In this document: piece after piece, positions 34,085 to 44,065 of the stretch
How positions within the stretch are numbered: position 1 is the stretch's first letter
Layout of the letters: every line of letters begins with the position of its first letter
Assembly (NCBI GenBank): GCA_965200945.1
Contig: OZ241749.1
Location: 3,100,001 to 3,164,000 of the forward strand
DNA from: JADCRZ01 sp965200945
Lineage (GTDB): Bacteria > Bacteroidota > Bacteroidia > Chitinophagales > Chitinophagaceae
DNA length: 64,000 nucleotides
Reading direction: 5' to 3'
Notes under the pieces: model-generated
What the model saw: the letters and a program-made list of their open reading frames with translations, nothing else
The model's database searches: none
Told to the model about the DNA's origin: nothing
Position numbers and translations under genes: made by a program

Positions 34085-36487
34085 ATGAGATCGATCTTTT
34101 CGCTGCTGCTGGTCTTCTGCAGTGCGCTTCAGGCCCAGCAAATTACGGTGAAGGGTACGGCGGTGAACGAACGCGGACAGGCAGTGGCAGCGGCCACCGC
34201 GACGCTGTACCGGAGCGCCGACTCGTCGGTTGTAAAAGTAACTGCCAGCGACAGTACCGGCACGTTCAGGCTGTACGCGCCGGAAACAGGCTCTTACTAC
34301 CTGACGCTGCGGGCAGGCGGCTATGAGCCGTACAGGTCAGCCCGCTTTGAGGTAACGACGCAATTGGTTCTGCCGGCCATTGTGATGCAGACGCAGGCGC
34401 AGCAGCTGGCAGCCGTACAGGTAAAGGCCCTGCCCCCGCTGGTGGAGATCGCCCCCGACAAGACCATCTTCAACGTGCAGGCTTCCCTGGCCGCCACCGG
34501 CCTCTCCGCATTCGATGTACTGCGCAAGGCCCCGGGCGTGATCATCGACAACCAGAACAACCTGATCGTGGAAGGCAAAACAGGCGTAAAGATTTTTATC
34601 GATGGCAAGATCTCCCTGCTGGGCGGGGAAGACCTCACCAATTACCTCAAAACCCTGCAGTCGACCGACATCGAATCCATCGAGATCATCACCCAGCCTT
34701 CGGCCCGGTACGAAGCGGCAGGTACGGCGGGCATCCTCAACATCCGCCTTAAAAAGAACCAGAGCTATGGCACCAACGGCTCCCTGGGCGCCGGGTACGC
34801 CATCGGCCGATTTTCCAAATACAACGCTTCGGCTTCCGTGAACCACCGTACTTCCAGAATCAATTTCTTCAGCTCCTACAGCAACAGCACCGGAAAGAAC
34901 AGGAGCTACCTGAACCTCGACCGGTTCCAGTCGGGCTACGAATACGACCAGCGTTCGTTCAACATCAGCGAAGAGCAGGGTCATAACGTGCGCGCCGGCC
35001 TGTACTACACCGCCAGCGCATCCAGCCTTTTCGGGGTTGTGCTCAATGGCAACTTTAACCAGTCGGACAACACCAACACTTCCCACACACCCATCAGCAG
35101 CCTGCCGGCGGGGAAGCAGGAACAGGTGCTGGATGCCAACGGGTTCACACACAACCACAACAATAACCTGGGCATCAACCTGAACTACCGGTATGCCGAC
35201 AAAAAGAAGCGTGAACTTACGCTCGATGGCGACGGGGGCTATTACAGCACGCACCGCAACAACCTGCAGCCGAATACCTATACCGATTACACAACCGGCA
35301 GCATCATCAGCCAGAACACATTTCGCATGATCACCCCCGTTACCATCTATCTGGCCTCGTTCAAGGCAGATTACAGTCAGCCCCTCGGGAAGGCCCGGTT
35401 CTCCGCCGGTATCAAAACATCCACTGTGGCAACAGACAACCACTTCAATTTTTACGATGTGCGGTCGGGCAGCGAGATCTATAATCCGGTGCGCAGCAAC
35501 CGTTTCAACTATACGGAGACGATCAATGCAGCCTATGTAAACATGCAACGCAACTGGCAGAAGTGGAGCGTGCAGGCGGGTGTACGGGCGGAGCAGACAG
35601 GGTCGAACGGCAAACTGGAAAGCGGGCAAGCGGGCAAGGACGATCAGGTAAGAAGGAACTACATTAACCTGTTCCCGAGCGGGGGACTCACCTGGAAGGC
35701 AGTTGAAAAGAACAGCTTCGGACTCAGCTACAGCCGCCGGGTGGAAAGGCCCGACTACCGGTCGCTCAATCCGTTCGAATACAATGTAGACGAGCTTACC
35801 TTCAGCAAGGGCAATCCCTTTCTGAAGCCGCAGTACACGAACACGGTGAAGCTGCAGCATACGTTTAAATATACTTTGGTAACGGCCATTTCATACAGCT
35901 CCATCAGCAACTTCTTCGCGCAGATCACCGACACGCTGGGACTGAACCGCAACTTTATCTCCCCGCAAAACATCGCCAACCAGAAGGTCACCAGCATCAG
36001 CATCAGCTACCCGTTCACGGTGAGGAAATGGTGGAGCGTATATGCAAGCCTGAACGGCTACCGGAGCGCATACCAGGCCACCAACAGCAAATATGTTCCG
36101 GTCACGCAAAACTCTCTGAGCTTCTACGGACAAAACACTTTCAACCTGCCGGCCGGTATCCGCTTCGAAGTGTCGGGCTGGTTCAACAGTCCGTCCGTCT
36201 GGGGTGGCACGTACCGCACACGCAGCCTGGGCTCGCTCGACCTGGCCCTGCGCAAATCGTTCCTGAACAATGCCCTTTCTGCACGCCTCGCGGTATCGGA
36301 TCTTTTGTATACCAGCAACTGGAAAGGCTACACGCAGTACGGACAGCTGTTCATCAAAGGCAGCGGAGGATACGAAAGCCGCCAGCTGAGGGTAAGCCTC
36401 AATTATAATTTTGGCAGAAAAACGGTGAAGGCAGCCGAAGAAAGAAAGAGCGCCGTCGAAGACGAAAAAAACCGTATCCGGAACTAG
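34085..36487 (+). CDS. TonB-dependent receptor, outer-membrane beta-barrel family with CarboxypepD_reg domain
   Basis: ATG 34085 gives 800 residues with a signal peptide (about 1-17, ending LQAQ). There is a CarboxypepD_reg-like domain (about 20-100), a plug-like region (FDVLRKAPGVIID, GVKIFIDGK, ESIEIITQPSARYEAAGTAGILNI) and a long barrel ending near VSLNYNFG. The plug signature is that of the OMP_b-brl family (PF14905 type), of unknown ligand and often placed next to LytTR systems, as here. A longer GTG start at 34067 would spoil the signal peptide. Confidence 0.9.
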   Translation: MRSIFSLLLVFCSALQAQQITVKGTAVNERGQAVAAATATLYRSADSSVVKVTASDSTGTFRLYAPETGSYYLTLRAGGYEPYRSARFEVTTQLVLPAIVMQTQAQQLAAVQVKALPPLVEIAPDKTIFNVQASLAATGLSAFDVLRKAPGVIIDNQNNLIVEGKTGVKIFIDGKISLLGGEDLTNYLKTLQSTDIESIEIITQPSARYEAAGTAGILNIRLKKNQSYGTNGSLGAGYAIGRFSKYNASASVNHRTSRINFFSSYSNSTGKNRSYLNLDRFQSGYEYDQRSFNISEEQGHNVRAGLYYTASASSLFGVVLNGNFNQSDNTNTSHTPISSLPAGKQEQVLDANGFTHNHNNNLGINLNYRYADKKKRELTLDGDGGYYSTHRNNLQPNTYTDYTTGSIISQNTFRMITPVTIYLASFKADYSQPLGKARFSAGIKTSTVATDNHFNFYDVRSGSEIYNPVRSNRFNYTETINAAYVNMQRNWQKWSVQAGVRAEQTGSNGKLESGQAGKDDQVRRNYINLFPSGGLTWKAVEKNSFGLSYSRRVERPDYRSLNPFEYNVDELTFSKGNPFLKPQYTNTVKLQHTFKYTLVTAISYSSISNFFAQITDTLGLNRNFISPQNIANQKVTSISISYPFTVRKWWSVYASLNGYRSAYQATNSKYVPVTQNSLSFYGQNTFNLPAGIRFEVSGWFNSPSVWGGTYRTRSLGSLDLALRKSFLNNALSARLAVSDLLYTSNWKGYTQYGQLFIKGSGGYESRQLRVSLNYNFGRKTVKAAEERKSAVEDEKNRIRN

Positions 36488-36527
36488 CCTGTTTCACGAT
36501 AACGAACATACGCAGATTTTTTTTTGA

Positions 36528-37664
36528 TCATTGAACAGGCCCATTTTCCCGGATCCGCTCATACTGATCGTAACCCCGCAGGAAAAGCACGGCCGAGAGG
36601 CTGGCAAACAGGAGAGGAATGCAGGGATGCAGGTGGGCAAGCAGGGCCATGTACAGCACAAAAAGCAGCAGGAAACAAAGCTTCAGGTAATCGAGCATGG
36701 TATAGTGCTCAACGAACAGGATGGCATACAGGAACAGGAGCACCGAGTAGCCCGACAACACAAGCGAGACCGCATCGCCAAAAGGAATGAACCAAGGGGT
36801 AAGACAGGCGATGGTAATAAATTCGGGGAGCAGGATGCAAAAGCAGACCCCTGCATACACACCAAAACGCCGGAGCACCGGCACCGGCAATCCCCTGTAG
36901 AACCCCTGGTACTGCTCTTCCCATTCGCGCAGCTGGTACAGGATCACGCCGTGCCCCAGGATGCCGAACATGAACATCACATAGGCCAGCCTGAAATCGT
37001 AATCCGTTCCCTTAAGGTTTACCACGATCAGTATGAGCATGCCGCAGGTATAGAGAACAAATCCGGAGAGGAGCAGTTTTTGGTTGCTGAGAATCGCACG
37101 TACCAGCAGTGAGCCGTAACTGTTCCATCTTATCAGCGGAGCAAAACGGCGGAAAAAAGAGGGAGACGGCTGCCGGCCCGGATGCTTCAGCTCATACAGA
37201 TACCAAGCCGCACTTGCGCCGCAAAGCAGCAGGCTGTACAGCAGGATGACCACTGCCGGCAGGTAGGCATGCCTGTGAATGGCCACAACTGCCGCCACGA
37301 GCGCATATAATAGTACCGGCAGAAAAATGAGCAGCTGTACCAGCAGCAACTGTCCGTACAGCGCGGCAGCGCGGAGCAGGCCCAGGTTGTACAGGAATGC
37401 GTATTCCGGCCGGCGAAAACTCTTTGATACAAAGCGGAGGCCCTTCTGCGCATACACACCCCAGGCCAGCAGCACAAGAAAAAGAAAAGACGCGTTGCCG
37501 ATGAATCCGCGGATCAGGGCGTAATGGTATTCGATCATGTCTGCACCGTTCAGCTCGCCCACTACCCCGAACATCACCGTAAGCAGGAACAGGAACAGTC
37601 CAGCGTTCTCCCGGTAAAATGGTTTCACCAGCAGCTTTGCCAGCATATTAAATTGCGGCATCAT
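36528..37664 (-). CDS. Multi-pass membrane protein, probable ABC exporter permease
   Basis: The 378-residue protein is very hydrophobic, with about ten membrane helices, and has no motif I recognise. Its start codon overlaps the stop codon of the ATPase gene (ATGA at 37664-37661), so it is almost certainly the membrane partner of that ATPase. The aromatic- and leucine-rich ends (HYTMLDYLKLCFLLLFVLYM) resemble ABC-2-type permeases of Bacteroidota. The substrate is unknown. Confidence 0.75.
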   Translation of the reverse strand: MMPQFNMLAKLLVKPFYRENAGLFLFLLTVMFGVVGELNGADMIEYHYALIRGFIGNASFLFLVLLAWGVYAQKGLRFVSKSFRRPEYAFLYNLGLLRAAALYGQLLLVQLLIFLPVLLYALVAAVVAIHRHAYLPAVVILLYSLLLCGASAAWYLYELKHPGRQPSPSFFRRFAPLIRWNSYGSLLVRAILSNQKLLLSGFVLYTCGMLILIVVNLKGTDYDFRLAYVMFMFGILGHGVILYQLREWEEQYQGFYRGLPVPVLRRFGVYAGVCFCILLPEFITIACLTPWFIPFGDAVSLVLSGYSVLLFLYAILFVEHYTMLDYLKLCFLLLFVLYMALLAHLHPCIPLLFASLSAVLFLRGYDQYERIRENGPVQ

Positions 37665-38293
37665 GCGGAGAATGACAGTTTCTGTGCCGCTACAGATAGT
37701 TTGGAGAGCCCAGGTATCGCCTCCGCCGGGAGGTCGTGGTGCGAACTCAGCAGGAAACCGGTTCCGGCGTTGCAGGACTGGTGGCGGATCAGTTGCAGGA
37801 GGGCCGGCACGGCGTCGGCGTCGAGGGTGGTCAGCGGTTCATCGAGCAGGATGAGCGACGGCGAGCCCAGGAAAGCCAGCACGAGCGACAGCTTTTTCAT
37901 CATACCGCTCGAGTAGGTTCTCACGGGGTCCGATATCCATTGGTGCATGCCGAACAGAGACAGCAGTGTTTCGATCTGCTCTGCAGAAGCCCTCCTGATC
38001 TTCCGGTAAAAAGCGATGAGTTCCTGGCCGGTCACAAACGGCGGATAGAGCGGTTCGGCTTCGGCCCATCCTACCTGCATCCGGTACGGTACCGGCTGGC
38101 GGCTGATGCTGATGCCCCGGCAAAGTATGTCGCCCCGGAAAGGCAGCAGTCCGGCGATCATGCGCAGCAGAGTGGTCTTTCCCGAGCCGTTCTCTCCCCG
38201 CAGCCAGTATACGCCCTGGCCGAGTTGCAGGGAAGGGATGCCCAGCACCTGCCTGTCGCTGTAAAATTTCTGCACGGCGTCGAATTGAAGCAT
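37661..38293 (-). CDS. ABC transporter ATP-binding protein
   Basis: The 210-residue ATPase has Walker A GENGSGKTT (about 33-41), a signature region as YSSGMMKKL (degenerate compared with LSGGQ), Walker B LILLDEPLTTLD and the H-loop SSHH. The SSGMMKK signature is typical of exporters of the ABC-2/CcmA type. It is translationally coupled to the membrane protein that follows. Together they would form a small exporter or membrane-organising system. Confidence 0.92.
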   Translation of the reverse strand: MLQFDAVQKFYSDRQVLGIPSLQLGQGVYWLRGENGSGKTTLLRMIAGLLPFRGDILCRGISISRQPVPYRMQVGWAEAEPLYPPFVTGQELIAFYRKIRRASAEQIETLLSLFGMHQWISDPVRTYSSGMMKKLSLVLAFLGSPSLILLDEPLTTLDADAVPALLQLIRHQSCNAGTGFLLSSHHDLPAEAIPGLSKLSVAAQKLSFSA

Positions 38294-38512
38294 AGATAGC
38301 GGGTTTGGAGCGCGGGGTTCCCCGCAGCGTTACATACGTATAAAAATCGGAAAACGCTGCTGGATGTGTTCAGGAGCGATTGTGAAAGATTATACAATAT
38401 TGGGTTGAGGAGCCGGGGGGATGGTTGGGGACCTTACATGTCCAAAACCCCAGATGCAAGTTCTTCTGGTGAACTGCCCTGATTCAAAAGGCTACTTCGC
38501 ATTATTCTGTCA

Positions 38513-38532
38513 CCTTGAGCAGGCGCAAACAC
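38513..38532. repeat. 20-base repeat, also at 63637
   Basis: CCTTGAGCAGGCGCAAACAC occurs here and, with one mismatch, at 63637-63656, both between genes. This copy lies just 6 bp after the phytochrome stop codon. Confidence 0.55.
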
Positions 38533-38538
38533 AGGGTT

Positions 38539-40812
38539 TTATAGCTCCTGTGTATTGCCTGAATCGATGGGGAAGTAAAGGAAGAAGGTGGCGCCGGCGT
38601 TTTCCTGGCTTCTGGCCCTGATCAGGCCCTTGTGGTTTTCCATGATCTTTTTGCTGATGGCCAGCCCGATACCCGTGCCCTTGTTCTCTGCGTTGGGGTG
38701 CAGCCGCTGAAACACTTTGAAGATCTTGCTGCGGTACACGGGGTCGAAACCCTGACCGTCATCCTCGACACTGATGCGATGGTACAGCCTTTTGGCAGCG
38801 TTCTTATGCCGGCCACCCCGCATCACCCGTTTGTAAGTGATGCTGATCTGTGGCGGCTCGTCTTTCCGGCTGAACTTCAATGCATTGGTCAGCAGTTGTA
38901 TAAACAGCTCTCTTACCTGCGGACCGATGATCTTCAGAACGGGCAGGGGGGCTACGCTGATGCGGGCCTGTTCCCGGGCAATGGTTTCAGCGAGCTCATC
39001 GAGTACTTCCTTCAGCAGCAGGTTCAGGTCTGCCTCCACGAATGTTTTTTCCTCGTTGCGGATGGCCGAATAGTCGAGCAGGTCGTCGATCAGGGTCTGC
39101 ATGCGGTTGGCAGCCGCCTGTATGCGCACGGCGCTGTTAAGCACGTCTGACGGCACTTCGTCGGCTGGTTTATTCAGCAACATCGACGCAAAGATGCGGA
39201 TCTTGCGGAGCGGCTCGTTGAGGTCATGGGCGCCGATCCAGTTAAAGTTTTCCAGTTCCGCGTTGGCGGTCTGCAGTTTTTTTGTGAAAGAGCGCAGATA
39301 GTACAGGTGGATCTGCTTCTGCAGCGAATAGGCGAAAGAAGTGGCGGCCTGCAGCTCCGCGATGTGCCAGGGAAGGCTTTGCCCTTTCACCTCCTCCTTC
39401 CACAACTCAAAAGAGGTTCGGGGCGACAGCCGGCCGCTGCTCAGATCTTTCACCACGGCTTCCGAAGGATTGCCCGCCCATTCAATGGCCTTCACCACCT
39501 CCGGCCTGAACCAGATAATGCAGTCGCCTCCCTTGCCGAGTGAATGATACAGTAAACCGGCACCCCGGTCAATGAAGGCCGCCGCGTCGGGATAGTGAGC
39601 GCTCAGTCGGGAGGTCTGCCACCAGTCCTGCCCGATGTTTTTCAACAGCCACCGGTGCAGCTTCCTTACTTCCTTTTTGTCCGGCACGTTGCCGTTCGAG
39701 CAAACGGTCTTGTCTTTTATGATCACCGTTCCGCCGGCACCGATGAAACCAGACAGCTCGCGGGTGGTGCGGCATGTGAGGAGGAAGTCTTCCTTTGCGG
39801 CCAGGGTCTTCAGCAGCATGTTGAGATCTTTTTCGATCTCCTGCGTGCGCTGGTAATCTTGCGCCGTTTCCTGCACCCTGATCTGCGACGTCAGGAAATG
39901 GGCCTGCAGCTGGGCAGCCAGCCGGGTATAGTGCGGCAGTAATTTCGGACTGTGGTGGTGGCAGGTGATCATGCCCCACAGGCGGCCTTCGAGCACCAGC
40001 GATATGGTAAGGGTGGCATCCACAGACATATTTTTCAGGTACTGAAGGTGGATCGGCGATACGCTGCGGAGGACCGAGTGACTCAGATCGAGCGTTTTAC
40101 CGGCGTTGCCATCGTCTTTGGTGAAGATGGGTACGGGTTCGTAGTGCACATCCACGATCATGCGCAGCAGGTTGCGGAGGTAGAGTTCGCGGGCCTGCGC
40201 CGGAATATCGGTGTGCGGGTAGTGGTGCCCCAGAAAGGCAGGAATGTCTTCCCGCTTGCTTTCGGCAAAAACCTCCCCGTTGTAATGTTCGTCGAACCGG
40301 TAGATCATCACCCGGTCGTAGCCGGTTATTTCCCTGGTTTCTTCAGCGATCTTTTGCGACAACTGCTGCACTCCCTGTGCATTCTGCAGGAAAGAAACAA
40401 ATTTCTGGGTCTGGCTGTAGAGATTCGGCAACGAAAGGCTTCCGTCGGGGAAAGGTTCCAGCTCGAGGATAACCAGCTCGCCGCTGAAATGTATGGTGGT
40501 GTTGTACGGTGTTCCTTCAAGATCGGTGACAAAAGGCTGGGTGGTGCCGGCTACAAAACCGGCTATGTATTGCGCGAACCTGCCGGCCTGCTGGCTTCCC
40601 ATCAGAACGGAAAGCATTTTGCCCAGCAGTTGCGCAGGCCCGTAAGGAGTGAACTGTGAAACGTTGCCGGAGCAGAATGCCATCTCCCATGAACCTTTTT
40701 GTACAGCCAGTAAAAATCCATGGGGCTGTATGCTTCCGGGGATATGAATAGGCTCATGCTCACAATTCGTGATGTTCACAACCTCCCGGTTCACAATGTC
40801 TCGGATACTCAT
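38539..40812 (-). CDS. Bacteriophytochrome sensor histidine kinase
   Basis: ATG 40812 gives 757 residues: PAS (about 15-120), GAF (about 135-310), PHY (about 320-490), then a HisKA/HATPase module. Biliverdin attachment is expected at Cys17 in ITNCEHEPIHIPGSIQPHG. The chromophore pocket motifs HTDIPAQARELY, SPIHLQYLKNMSV and CHHHSPK are present. The kinase has the H-box GAHDLNEPLRKI and ATP motifs DDGQGFDP and GTGIGLAIS. It senses red/far-red light through a bilin. No haem oxygenase and no response regulator gene adjoins it, so both chromophore supply and phosphotransfer partner must be elsewhere. The long upstream gap holds a dyad at 40933. Confidence 0.95.
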   Translation of the reverse strand: MSIRDIVNREVVNITNCEHEPIHIPGSIQPHGFLLAVQKGSWEMAFCSGNVSQFTPYGPAQLLGKMLSVLMGSQQAGRFAQYIAGFVAGTTQPFVTDLEGTPYNTTIHFSGELVILELEPFPDGSLSLPNLYSQTQKFVSFLQNAQGVQQLSQKIAEETREITGYDRVMIYRFDEHYNGEVFAESKREDIPAFLGHHYPHTDIPAQARELYLRNLLRMIVDVHYEPVPIFTKDDGNAGKTLDLSHSVLRSVSPIHLQYLKNMSVDATLTISLVLEGRLWGMITCHHHSPKLLPHYTRLAAQLQAHFLTSQIRVQETAQDYQRTQEIEKDLNMLLKTLAAKEDFLLTCRTTRELSGFIGAGGTVIIKDKTVCSNGNVPDKKEVRKLHRWLLKNIGQDWWQTSRLSAHYPDAAAFIDRGAGLLYHSLGKGGDCIIWFRPEVVKAIEWAGNPSEAVVKDLSSGRLSPRTSFELWKEEVKGQSLPWHIAELQAATSFAYSLQKQIHLYYLRSFTKKLQTANAELENFNWIGAHDLNEPLRKIRIFASMLLNKPADEVPSDVLNSAVRIQAAANRMQTLIDDLLDYSAIRNEEKTFVEADLNLLLKEVLDELAETIAREQARISVAPLPVLKIIGPQVRELFIQLLTNALKFSRKDEPPQISITYKRVMRGGRHKNAAKRLYHRISVEDDGQGFDPVYRSKIFKVFQRLHPNAENKGTGIGLAISKKIMENHKGLIRARSQENAGATFFLYFPIDSGNTQEL

Positions 40813-41277
40813 CTGTAGGCAGTTCAAAAATTAACGTCGGTCAGGGATAAATACCGCTGTAATGATACGCAAATTTTGCCCGGTATCTCCTTTTACCACA
40901 AACCCCAAATCCATTTTAATGCGTTTTACCTTGTTCAATGTAAAGGTAACCATTGAACTAGGTTATGCATGACTGTAATACCGCCAGAAAAGCAGGGAGA
41001 AAAGACTGGATTTATCCTCATTCTTTCCCGGCAAAACGAGGAATAAAAATCCCAATAAAGATGTGGCCCCCATTTTGATAAAGGTACTGCGGCAATCCGT
41101 AGAACGGACCCGGGTATTTTAACCATGAAAATTCAGCAAATTCCCACTTCTTCTCCAGTCAGATCTTTTGACCGTGTTTTCATGTCTTCTTCACAGCGGG
41201 TTTTGCCGCGAAACGGCTTCGTGTATAATCATTCATTCATAAGCAATCATTTCTCATCATCTCAAAAATCTTCTTTT
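40813..41277. promoter_or_regulatory. Divergent region between phytochrome and outer-membrane protein genes, with an 8-bp dyad
   Basis: 465 bases without a convincing gene. A perfect inverted repeat GTTCAATG / CATTGAAC with a ten-base spacer lies at 40933-40958, about 120 bp before the phytochrome start. A minus-strand TACCTTTA within it is near the TAnnTTTG consensus. The rest shows A/T-rich patches only. Confidence 0.35.
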
Positions 41278-41856
41278 ATGAAAAGAATTTTGCTGCCGGT
41301 ACTACTGCTGGCAAGTACCGTCACATTTGCGCAGACTTATCAGCTGGGAGTCAAAGGTGGCCTGAATTTCAGTAACTACACCGGAAAAAACTTCGACGCC
41401 AACACACTTATCGGGTTTCATGTTGGGGGCTTGATCAATTTTAAAATCGGTGAAGTATTTTCCATCCAGCCCGAAGTGATGTTTTCTTCGCAGGGAGCCA
41501 AGTACAAAGGCGCCACCCAGGAATCGAATCTGAAAGTTTCGTATGTTACCGTACCAGTCATGGCGAAACTTAAATTCGGGAGCATATATGTGGAAGCAGG
41601 TCCACAGGTCAATTTTAAAACCAGTGAAGATGTCAATGTTCCTAATCAATCGATCAACAAATTTGCAAAAGGCTTGGACCTTTCGCTTGATGCGGGTATT
41701 GGTTATCACTCAAAAAGCGGTTTTGGCATCGGGGCCCGTTATGTTGCCGGCATTTCCAAAGTGGGTGATTTCAACAGCAATAGTAACGTGAATGCTAATA
41801 TAAAGAACAGCGTACTGCAGGTCAGTCTGTTCCTTACCCTGTTCAACAACAAGTAA
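41278..41856 (+). CDS. Small outer-membrane beta-barrel protein (porin family)
   Basis: ATG 41278 gives 192 residues with a classical signal peptide (1-18, ending TFAQ). The mature part is an eight-stranded-type barrel of the OMP_b-brl_2 family (LGVKGGLNFSNYTGKNF, FSIQPEVMFSSQGAKY, GIGARYVAGISKV, VLQVSLFLTLF). The function is unknown. The frame extends to 41125, but the upstream part is not signal-like. A strong terminator follows. Confidence 0.85.
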   Translation: MKRILLPVLLLASTVTFAQTYQLGVKGGLNFSNYTGKNFDANTLIGFHVGGLINFKIGEVFSIQPEVMFSSQGAKYKGATQESNLKVSYVTVPVMAKLKFGSIYVEAGPQVNFKTSEDVNVPNQSINKFAKGLDLSLDAGIGYHSKSGFGIGARYVAGISKVGDFNSNSNVNANIKNSVLQVSLFLTLFNNK

Positions 41857-41881
41857 TTTACTGGTTGAATGTATTAAAAAA

Positions 41882-41912
41882 GCCGGTGCTGCAAGTGCAG
41901 CACCGGCCTTTT
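41882..41912. terminator. Bidirectional rho-independent terminator
   Basis: Perfect 11-bp stem GCCGGTGCTGC / GCAGCACCGGC with loop AAGT, followed by CTTTTT on the plus strand and preceded by six A on that strand (six T on the other). It ends the barrel gene and also the convergent arabinofuranosidase gene. Confidence 0.92.
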
Positions 41913-41956
41913 TGTTTGCTGATCTTAACGGAAGTTCTCTTCACGCCGCAACCCTG

Positions 41957-43951
41957 TTATTTCAGCGGCAGCCTTACTACCGTGAACGAGTAAGGCTGCA
42001 GGTTCAGCGTCAACTTGTTTTTGCCTACGGTGATGTTCGATTCTTTGGGCGATACATGCTGTGGCTCCGTGAAGGAGTTCATGCTGGTGAGGTCATCGCT
42101 GTGCAGCACGGTCAGTTTCGCCTGGGCCGCGGTGCCCTTCACGCCCTGAAGCGCGATGGTGCGTGTCTGCGCCTTGTTCGACACATTCGCCACCTTCAGT
42201 ATCAGGGTGTTCGTTGCATCTTCGATGGTTGCGGAGCTGTAAAGGCTGTCCTGGCCGGCCACCACATCATTGTCGAGGGTCACCGGAACGATCCTGTTGC
42301 CTTTGTTGAGGGAGTACAATTTCTGTACATAATAATCGGGTGTGCCGTAAGAACGGAGGTTGTCTACCCAGATCAGGTCGGGCGTCCATTGCCAGCCTTC
42401 CGCGTGTGCAAACAGCGGCGCGTAGGAGGCCATGCTAACCACATCGGCATTTCTTTCCAGTCCGGTCATGAAAGCCGCTTCCGACAGCGCCGTAAGCCAG
42501 TTGTTCTTGTTGTCGACGCTTACGGTCTTGTCGCTTTGGGCAGCGTATTCACCTGCAAATATCTTCGAGCCGTTGCGCGGGTAGTTGTCGTACCGGCGTA
42601 CATTCTGCAGAAACCATTCGGGGCGGCGGTAATAGTGTTCGTCGATGATATCGGCGTTCATTTTCCGCAATTCACCGTTGAGGTAGTCGAACCGGTCGCC
42701 GATCGGGTCGGTTCCGGAGCTGTTCACCAGTTTGAAGCCGGGATACCTGGCACGGATCACGTCCGTAAAAATCTTCAGCCGTTCCACATATTGTGGCCCC
42801 CAGTTCTCATTTCCGATGCCCATCATTTTGAGGTTAAAAGGTGCCGGATGCCCCATACCTGCCCTTACTTTTCCCCATTTGGTACTGGCATCCCCGTTCG
42901 CGAACTCGATCAGGTCGAGGGCGTCCTGTACATACGGGCCAAGATCGCTCACAGGCACCAGCTCGGCGGAATTGAACTGGCAGGCCATGCCGCAGTTCAG
43001 GATGGGAAGCGCCTGTGCGCCAATGTCTTCCGCCAGCTGAAAATATTCGTAGAAACCGAGTCCGAAGGTCTGGAAATAATCAGGCGTCGGGCGGTGTGCG
43101 AATTCAAAATTCCAGCGGTTGATGATGGCCTGTCTTTCTTCCAGCGGGCCCACGGTGTTCTTCCAGCGGTACCGCTGGGAGAGGTCGAACCCTTCCACGA
43201 TACAGCCGCCCGGAAAACGGATAAAGCCCGGTTTCATATCAGCGAGCAGCTGTACCATATCGGCCCGCATGCCGCCGGGGCGGTTGCGCCAGGTATCCGA
43301 CGGGAACAGGGAGATCATGTCGAGGTCGATGACGCCGTCGCCTTCAAACCAGAGGTTCATCTTTGCTTTGGGTTCGGTAGCCCGGGAATGGAAGCTGACC
43401 GCCTGCTTGTGCCAGGCCGTATCTGTTTCGGCGGGGATCAAAACCGTATCGCCGATCACCTGGCCGCCCGTATTCACAAGCTCCACATGCATTCTGATGC
43501 CCGGCTTTTGCTGGCGGTACAGGATGGAAAAATCGTAACGCAGCCCTTGCTTGATGCCCATGCCGCGGAAACCTTCATTGACCATGCTGAGATCGCCCCT
43601 GGCGGCACTGCGCGCAATGAGCCTGAGAAAGCGCGGGTTGGCCGTATAGGCCTCCTGTTTCCGGTTCAGCACCAGCGCATCGCCTTCCTTGTATGCCTTT
43701 CCCCTCACCGTCCATCCCATCATCGGCTTGAAAAATTCAAAGGAGCGGTTCTTGACCAGTTCGGCATACAGCCCGCCGTCTGCACCGAGGTTGATGTCTT
43801 CAAAAAAGATCCCCCACATGGTCGGCTCTACGGTACCTTTTATTTCATTGGCTTTTACCGTGATCACGCCGGCACTCTGGGTAAACCCCCTTCCGGCCAG
43901 TAATAACAGCAGGAGAAAAAGAATCGTTGCTAGCTTGTTTTTTTGCATCAC
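41957..43951 (-). CDS. GH51 alpha-L-arabinofuranosidase, secreted
   Basis: The 664-residue protein has a signal peptide (about 1-24). It carries an N-terminal CBM-like region, a GH51 TIM barrel and a C-terminal beta-sandwich. The acid/base is Glu382 in GIGNENWGPQY and the nucleophile Glu468 in FAGEYAAQS. RFPGGCIVEGF and DEHYYRRPEW are further GH51 blocks. It removes arabinofuranosyl side chains from arabinoxylan or arabinan in the periplasm or at the surface. It is a monocistronic gene not adjacent to a SusC/D pair, with a terminator shared with its convergent neighbour. Confidence 0.95.
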   Translation of the reverse strand: MMQKNKLATILFLLLLLLAGRGFTQSAGVITVKANEIKGTVEPTMWGIFFEDINLGADGGLYAELVKNRSFEFFKPMMGWTVRGKAYKEGDALVLNRKQEAYTANPRFLRLIARSAARGDLSMVNEGFRGMGIKQGLRYDFSILYRQQKPGIRMHVELVNTGGQVIGDTVLIPAETDTAWHKQAVSFHSRATEPKAKMNLWFEGDGVIDLDMISLFPSDTWRNRPGGMRADMVQLLADMKPGFIRFPGGCIVEGFDLSQRYRWKNTVGPLEERQAIINRWNFEFAHRPTPDYFQTFGLGFYEYFQLAEDIGAQALPILNCGMACQFNSAELVPVSDLGPYVQDALDLIEFANGDASTKWGKVRAGMGHPAPFNLKMMGIGNENWGPQYVERLKIFTDVIRARYPGFKLVNSSGTDPIGDRFDYLNGELRKMNADIIDEHYYRRPEWFLQNVRRYDNYPRNGSKIFAGEYAAQSDKTVSVDNKNNWLTALSEAAFMTGLERNADVVSMASYAPLFAHAEGWQWTPDLIWVDNLRSYGTPDYYVQKLYSLNKGNRIVPVTLDNDVVAGQDSLYSSATIEDATNTLILKVANVSNKAQTRTIALQGVKGTAAQAKLTVLHSDDLTSMNSFTEPQHVSPKESNITVGKNKLTLNLQPYSFTVVRLPLK

Positions 43952-44065
43952 CAGTTTTTATCGTTTTTGGGATTCTTCCCGCTGCAGCCGCACAAGGCAC
44001 TGCCCGGGCAGGTTTTGCAAGATAGCGTATATCTGATTTTCCGGTAACGAAATACAGCAGGAAGA

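Noticed and set aside
41912..43903. Plus-strand open frame of 663 codons opposite the arabinofuranosidase
   Set aside because: Antisense shadow of a GH51 gene with both catalytic glutamates; no recognisable protein features.
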